A DNA stretch of 16,426 nucleotides from JBCBSP01 sp964561235 (GTDB lineage: Bacteria > Pseudomonadota > Alphaproteobacteria > Caulobacterales > Maricaulaceae). The number at the start of each line of letters is the position of its first letter. The stretch's first letter is position 1. The stretch is taken from assembly GCA_964561235.1 (NCBI GenBank), contig CAZLOV010000044.1:1-16426 (forward strand). The letters run 5' to 3'. The position numbers and the translations under genes are program-made. Below are positions 15,699-16,426 of this stretch, one piece after another. Under the pieces are notes generated by a model. That model did no database searches and was not told the origin of the DNA. It saw only the letters and a program-made list of their open reading frames with translations.

Positions 15699-16190
15699 CT
15701 AGAGAGCTTCATGCAGCGGTTCGGAGGCGACGATCACGCCGTCTTGGTCCGCGTATATCCAGTCGCCCGGGTTGACCAGCGCGCCGGGGAGGGCGACCGG
15801 TTCGCCAAGCACGCCGAGCCCGCGCTTCTCCGTTTTCATCGGGATCAGCGCGAGCGCAAGCACCCCCAGGGGCACGGCTTCAAGCTCTGCGGCGTCGCGC
15901 ACAGCGCCATGAACGATTACCCCGGCCCAGCCGTTTGCTGCAGCCTTTGCAGCGAGATCGCCGCCAAGCAGGGAGCGCTTGAGCGAGCCGCCGCCGTCGA
16001 CGACCAGAACCCGGCCGCCGCCCGGTTGTCCCGCCGCCTCGCGCACACGGGAATTGTCTTCATGGGTGCGCACGGTCTCCGCCGGTCCGGCGAAAGCGCT
16101 CCGCCCGCCATAGCTGCGGAACACGGGCTCGATCACTCGGACGCGGTCGGGAAAGGCGTCGCACAGATCGCAGACAGGCGCGAAGCTCAT
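15699..16190 (-). CDS. rraA: RraA family protein (RNase E regulator-like / 4-hydroxy-4-methyl-2-oxoglutarate aldolase-like)
   Basis: The 163-residue product matches the RraA fold in full length. Characteristic segments are GGGRVLVVDGGGSLKRSLLGG, D78 in GGDLA, NGWAGVIVHGAVRD (R98, D99) and a C-terminal ADQDGVIVA. In E. coli RraA binds RNase E and slows mRNA decay. Many relatives with the GGD and RD motifs are divalent-metal aldolases that cleave 4-hydroxy-4-methyl-2-oxoglutarate or decarboxylate oxaloacetate. The sequence alone does not decide between these. The ATG at 16190 is chosen because GAGGAG lies nine bases upstream and the length then equals the family norm; the frame is open further. 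It sits between aceA and aceB, which may point to a role in C4/C2 acid metabolism. A strong hairpin precedes it. Confidence 0.92.
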   Translation of the reverse strand: MSFAPVCDLCDAFPDRVRVIEPVFRSYGGRSAFAGPAETVRTHEDNSRVREAAGQPGGGRVLVVDGGGSLKRSLLGGDLAAKAAANGWAGVIVHGAVRDAAELEAVPLGVLALALIPMKTEKRGLGVLGEPVALPGALVNPGDWIYADQDGVIVASEPLHEAL

Positions 16191-16213
16191 GCCGCGAGGC
16201 TCCTCTTGGCCTG

Positions 16214-16263
16214 AAAAAGAATCGGCGGCCGCCTCCCGCCGCACGGGCGAGGGGCGGCCGCCG
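16214..16263 (-). terminator. Intrinsic terminator or attenuator between aceA and rraA
   Basis: On the minus strand CGGCGGCCGCC (16263-16253) pairs perfectly with GGCGGCCGCCG (16233-16223). The 19-base interior can itself pair partly (CCT with AGG, CGCC with GGCG). ATTCTTTTT (16222-16214) follows. It starts 15 bases after the isocitrate lyase stop, 23 bases before the rraA start. The stem is stronger than the receptor terminator, though the T-run is interrupted by a C. Confidence 0.75.
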
Positions 16264-16277
16264 CCAGGGAGGAGGAC

Positions 16278-16426
16278 TTATTCAGCCGCCGCCGGCTTGA
16301 ACTGATCGGTCTCGATGGAGTCCTTCATCGCGGTGGTGGAGGCTTCCCCGCCCGAGAGAGTGGTGTTTACAAGGTCGAAATAGCCGGTGCCGACTTCGCG
16401 CTGGTGGCGCGTGGCGGTGTAGCCGT
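16278..16426 (-). CDS. aceA: Isocitrate lyase, C-terminal end (cut by window edge)
   Basis: Only the last 49 codons and the TAA stop (16280-16278) lie in the window. They read GYTATRHQREVGTGYFD, then TTLSGGEASTTAMKDS and a short tail ending in KPAAAE. The GYTATxHQxEVGTGYFD block followed by a Ser/Thr-rich STTA segment is diagnostic of the isocitrate lyase C-terminus, in the region where one subunit swaps helices with its neighbour. The enzyme splits isocitrate to succinate and glyoxylate. The same-strand rraA and aceB genes downstream complete the shunt block. Confidence 0.93.
   Translation of the reverse strand, partial: GYTATRHQREVGTGYFDLVNTTLSGGEASTTAMKDSIETDQFKPAAAE

Overview
The window is G+C-rich, densely packed and bacterial. 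A TonB-dependent receptor, an S9 peptidase, a Tat-exported amidase, start sites dominated by GGAGG-like ribosome binding sites, and an aceA-rraA-aceB block together suggest an alphaproteobacterium of the Caulobacterales/Maricaulales/Hyphomonadaceae type. That placement is inferred from gene content and style, not from a marker gene. I see no rRNA, tRNA, CRISPR array, insertion sequence or phage gene.

Left part (1-4485): the 5' part of an FkbM-type methyltransferase (minus strand, cut by the window edge) is divergent from a secreted M28 zinc metallopeptidase (516-1958, plus). An FMN-dependent azoreductase (2079-2687, plus) follows. It collides tail to tail, with a 4-base overlap of stop codons, with a two-gene minus-strand operon. 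That operon encodes a four-helix membrane protein of unknown function (4485-3499) and a membrane-anchored protein with a von Willebrand A-like domain (3469-2684). This pair is the best candidate in the window for an undescribed system.

Middle (4486-11030): a regulatory gap with several inverted repeats separates the operon from a Tat-exported amidase (4735-6480), which is followed 11 bases later by a glutathione S-transferase (6492-7127). Reading the other way are an uncharacterised 413-residue protein (11030-9789), an S9 prolyl-oligopeptidase-type peptidase (9721-7677) and a small SAM methyltransferase (7690-7118). The S9 gene is complete except for one missing base near 9574, which separates its signal peptide from the rest of the protein.

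Right part (11031-16426): a 349-base regulatory gap with repeats precedes a large TonB-dependent outer-membrane receptor (11380-13968), which ends in a clear intrinsic terminator. The last block is the glyoxylate shunt on the minus strand: the C-terminus of isocitrate lyase, an RraA-family protein and malate synthase A. Isocitrate lyase makes glyoxylate and malate synthase condenses it with acetyl-CoA, allowing growth on two-carbon compounds and fatty acids. A strong hairpin with a T-run between aceA and rraA suggests that expression of the downstream pair is reduced or uncoupled.
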